Shown here one piece after another: positions 62,232 through 64,000 of a stretch of DNA of 64,000 bases. The translations under genes were made by a program, and so were the position numbers. Under the pieces are notes generated by a model. The model was not told the DNA's origin, did no database searches, and saw nothing but the letters and a program-made list of their open reading frames with translations. The stretch covers positions 3,016,501-3,080,500 of the forward strand of contig NZ_CP059576.1 in assembly GCF_014109825.1 (NCBI RefSeq). The letters run 5' to 3'. Numbering within the stretch: position 1 is the first letter of the stretch; each line of letters begins with the position of its first letter. Source of the DNA: Legionella sp. PC997. Lineage in GTDB: Bacteria > Pseudomonadota > Gammaproteobacteria > Legionellales > Legionellaceae.

Positions 62232-63705
62232 TTTGCTCCCCCCATACATGCGCCTTACCATTGTATAAACGAATTACTTCTAAAGGCCCCCAAGTTCCTG
62301 CAGGATAAGTATAAAGTGGGGTCTCTTGCCTTTCCCATGCTTGCCCAATTTCATCAATCCATTTCCAAGCTTGTTCTACTTCTTCACGACTTACAAACAG
62401 ATATTGATGGCCTAGCATCACCTCCAACAATAAGCGTTCATAAGCATCGGCAATTCTTTGCGAGTTAAAGAGATGATTAAAATTTAAGTCCAGCTTACTA
62501 TCTCGTAATTGCATAGTTTCACTAAGACCAGGGATTTTATTCATCATTCGTAATTCTACTCCTTCATCGGGTTGCAAACGAATGATAAGTTGATTAGGAG
62601 ATAATTCCTGTTTTAATTGTTTAAAAACATTATATGGTTGTGGTTTGAAGTAAATCACTACCTCACTTTGTTTTTTTGATAATCGCTTACCGGTTAATAA
62701 ATAAAAAGGGACACCAGACCAGCGCCAGTTATCTATAAATGCTTTGATTGCAACAAAAGTTTCAGTAGTTGAAGTTTTATGGGCGCCTTCTTCATTCAGA
62801 TACCCAGGTATTTGTTGGCCCTTAATCACGTTTCCTACATACTGCGCACGCACCGTGTGCTCCTGGGCATGTGCAGGAGAAATAGGTCGCAATGATTTTA
62901 ATACCTTTAACTTTTCACTACGAATACATTCAGCAGAGAGACTCATTGGTGGTTCCATTGCCACAAGAGCTAGGATTTGTAAGAGATGATTTTGCAACAT
63001 ATCCCTTACTTGACCCGATTTATCATAATAAGACCATCGTCCTTCTACGCCTACTTCTTCTGCTACGCTAATTTCAACTTTATCAATAGCTTGATGATCC
63101 CAATTTGAAGAAAATATCGCATTTGCAAAACGAAGTACTAGGAGATTCAATACTGTTTCTTTACCCAAATAATGATCAATTCGATAAATTTGATCTTCGG
63201 CAAAAAAATGGGCCACCTCATTATTAATTACTATGGATGAAGGTAAATCATGACCAATTGGTTTTTCTAAAACCACTCGTGAGGGTTGTTTGGTTAAACC
63301 AATACTTGACAGACCTTGGCATGTTTGAGCATAAAGTGTCGGCGGAATTGCAAAATAAGAGATTGCGATTCGCTCCTCGGGACTTACATAATCTAATATC
63401 CTCGAATAATCTTCGGGTTGTGTGAGATCAATCTGGCAATAAGTCATCTTATGAATGAGACGTGACCAAACCTGTTCATCCAGTTCTTCATTGATAAAAG
63501 CTTGTACTTTAGATTTTATTAACCCGGTATAGTCAGTTAATGTGAAGGAATCCCGAGCGCATCCAATAATTCGGGTATTGGCATGAAGCAAATTGGCGCG
63601 TTCGAGTTGATACAAGGCGGGAAATAGCTTACGACATGACAAATCCCCCAAAGCACCAAATATAATTAAATCACAAGGATATTTTACAGCAACTTCTTCG
63701 ATCAT
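62218..63705 (-). CDS. zwf: Glucose-6-phosphate 1-dehydrogenase
   Basis: Oxidises glucose-6-phosphate to the lactone, feeding the Entner-Doudoroff path. The 495-residue product has the nucleotide motif IFGALGDLSCRKLFPALYQL, the active-site RIDHYLGKE, EKPIGHD and VQDMLQNHLLQ-like RDMLQNHLLQIL. ATG at 63705 is preferred; an in-frame TTG at 63738 would add 11 residues. First gene of the operon zwf-pgl-edd-glk-eda-porter. No gnd is present. Confidence 0.96.
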   Translation of the reverse strand: MIEEVAVKYPCDLIIFGALGDLSCRKLFPALYQLERANLLHANTRIIGCARDSFTLTDYTGLIKSKVQAFINEELDEQVWSRLIHKMTYCQIDLTQPEDYSRILDYVSPEERIAISYFAIPPTLYAQTCQGLSSIGLTKQPSRVVLEKPIGHDLPSSIVINNEVAHFFAEDQIYRIDHYLGKETVLNLLVLRFANAIFSSNWDHQAIDKVEISVAEEVGVEGRWSYYDKSGQVRDMLQNHLLQILALVAMEPPMSLSAECIRSEKLKVLKSLRPISPAHAQEHTVRAQYVGNVIKGQQIPGYLNEEGAHKTSTTETFVAIKAFIDNWRWSGVPFYLLTGKRLSKKQSEVVIYFKPQPYNVFKQLKQELSPNQLIIRLQPDEGVELRMMNKIPGLSETMQLRDSKLDLNFNHLFNSQRIADAYERLLLEVMLGHQYLFVSREEVEQAWKWIDEIGQAWERQETPLYTYPAGTWGPLEVIRLYNGKAHVWGEQNAVT

Positions 63706-63733
63706 GTTTGTCCCAAACAATCCTTTTTTGAGG

Positions 63734-63750
63734 TTCAATACTAAATTGAA
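63734..63750. promoter_or_regulatory. Small inverted repeat upstream of zwf
   Basis: TTCAAT (63734-63739) and ATTGAA (63745-63750) form a dyad with a 5-base centre, 29-45 bases before the zwf ATG, in the expected position of an operator. It does not clearly match the HexR consensus. No regulator gene lies beside it. Confidence 0.3.
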
Positions 63751-63980
63751 AGATTGTGCAGATCAACACAAATCAAAGCTTATCCTGAGAAAAGGAGTTT
63801 CACGGAAAAGCCTTTGGGGCCAAATGTTTTTGGGACAATCATTGCAAAACCTGATTTTTATGCTATATGAAATAAATAAGATAGCCGTTCGCTTCGCCTG
63901 CTTCATTGGCTTAGCTATGAGGCGATGACTAGAGGAGTAATTAGATGTATTTTACCCTAAATCATTATTAGGAGAAGCCG

Positions 63981-64000
63981 ATGCTTAATAAGAGATTTTC
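63981..64000 (+). CDS. Start of a gene cut by the window edge
   Basis: An ATG at 63981 with GGAGA 5 bases upstream opens a plus-strand frame beginning MLNKRF, cut off by the window end. The basic start could be that of a signal peptide, but six residues are too few for a call. The 230 bases before it hold no other convincing gene. Confidence 0.4.

Noticed and set aside
63704-63928. Plus-strand 74-codon frame upstream of the last partial gene
   Set aside because: Overlaps the zwf start on the opposite strand, no ribosome site, no recognisable features.

Overview
The window is chromosomal DNA from a Legionella species that is probably not L. pneumophila. The main evidence is a complete icmT-to-icmB Dot/Icm type IVB secretion locus whose proteins match the known Legionella components in order and length. 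Its icmR position holds an unrelated small gene of the kind called fir in other Legionella species. The Entner-Doudoroff/glucoamylase block, AhpC2D/OxyR and a LphD-like histone deacetylase agree with this. The DNA is AT-rich, and most calls below rest on protein motifs, gene order and reading of translation starts by eye.

Layout. Positions 1-12 kb (minus strand) hold a partial division and cell wall cluster: murF, mraY, murD, ftsW, murC, murB, ddlB, ftsQ, ftsA, ftsZ, ending in a clear terminator. murG is missing from its usual place between ftsW and murC. Positions 12-16.4 kb hold smc and zipA. Positions 16.6-20.2 kb are accessory: a secreted class B-type acid phosphatase, a histone-deacetylase-fold protein that looks like the nuclear effector LphD, and a 493-residue coiled-coil protein with a C-terminal membrane hairpin and a PPPY motif (candidate effector). 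Positions 20.5-23 kb hold an SGNH hydrolase, a dicarboxylate/amino-acid:cation symporter and a PspC-domain protein. Positions 23.1-25.4 kb are the peroxide defence unit ahpC-ahpD, divergent from oxyR. Positions 25.4-28.4 kb hold a secreted cupin-like protein, a Spy/CpxP-like protein and an OmpR-type two-component pair. Positions 28.6-29.6 kb hold an exported protein resembling the LURP-one/tubby-like fold.

Positions 29.8-47.4 kb (minus strand) are icmT, icmS, fir, icmQ, icmP, icmO, icmN, icmM, icmL, icmK, icmE, icmG, icmC, icmD, icmJ, icmB. They encode the coupling complex (IcmO, IcmP, IcmJ, with IcmS), the core complex (IcmN, IcmK, IcmE, IcmG), inner-membrane parts (IcmT, IcmL, IcmM, IcmC, IcmD), the ATPase IcmB, and the pore-forming IcmQ with its regulator. 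tphA, icmF and icmH, which follow icmB in L. pneumophila, are not here. TATACT promoter elements precede icmT, icmQ and icmP, and a strong terminator separates fir from icmQ. Just upstream of icmT lies an orphan 76-residue gene with its own terminator and a PmrA-box-like sequence.

Positions 48-54.9 kb (plus strand) hold a cold-shock protein, ferrochelatase, an RND efflux adaptor and pump, and a membrane class III nucleotide cyclase. Positions 55-63.7 kb hold a secreted glucoamylase on the plus strand. Convergent to it is the Entner-Doudoroff operon zwf-pgl-edd-glk-eda plus a sugar porter on the minus strand. Together these form a path from extracellular starch or glycogen to pyruvate and glyceraldehyde-3-phosphate. 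No rRNA, tRNA, CRISPR or insertion sequence was found.

The least explained items are: the lphD-like gene with an Asn at a zinc-ligand position and a leader with two mutually exclusive hairpins; the coiled-coil effector candidate; the PmrA-box small gene beside icmT; the repeat architecture of IcmE, with cysteine pairs always 24 residues apart; a perfect 28-bp palindrome inside ahpC-ahpD; and a 112-bp imperfect inverted-repeat element.
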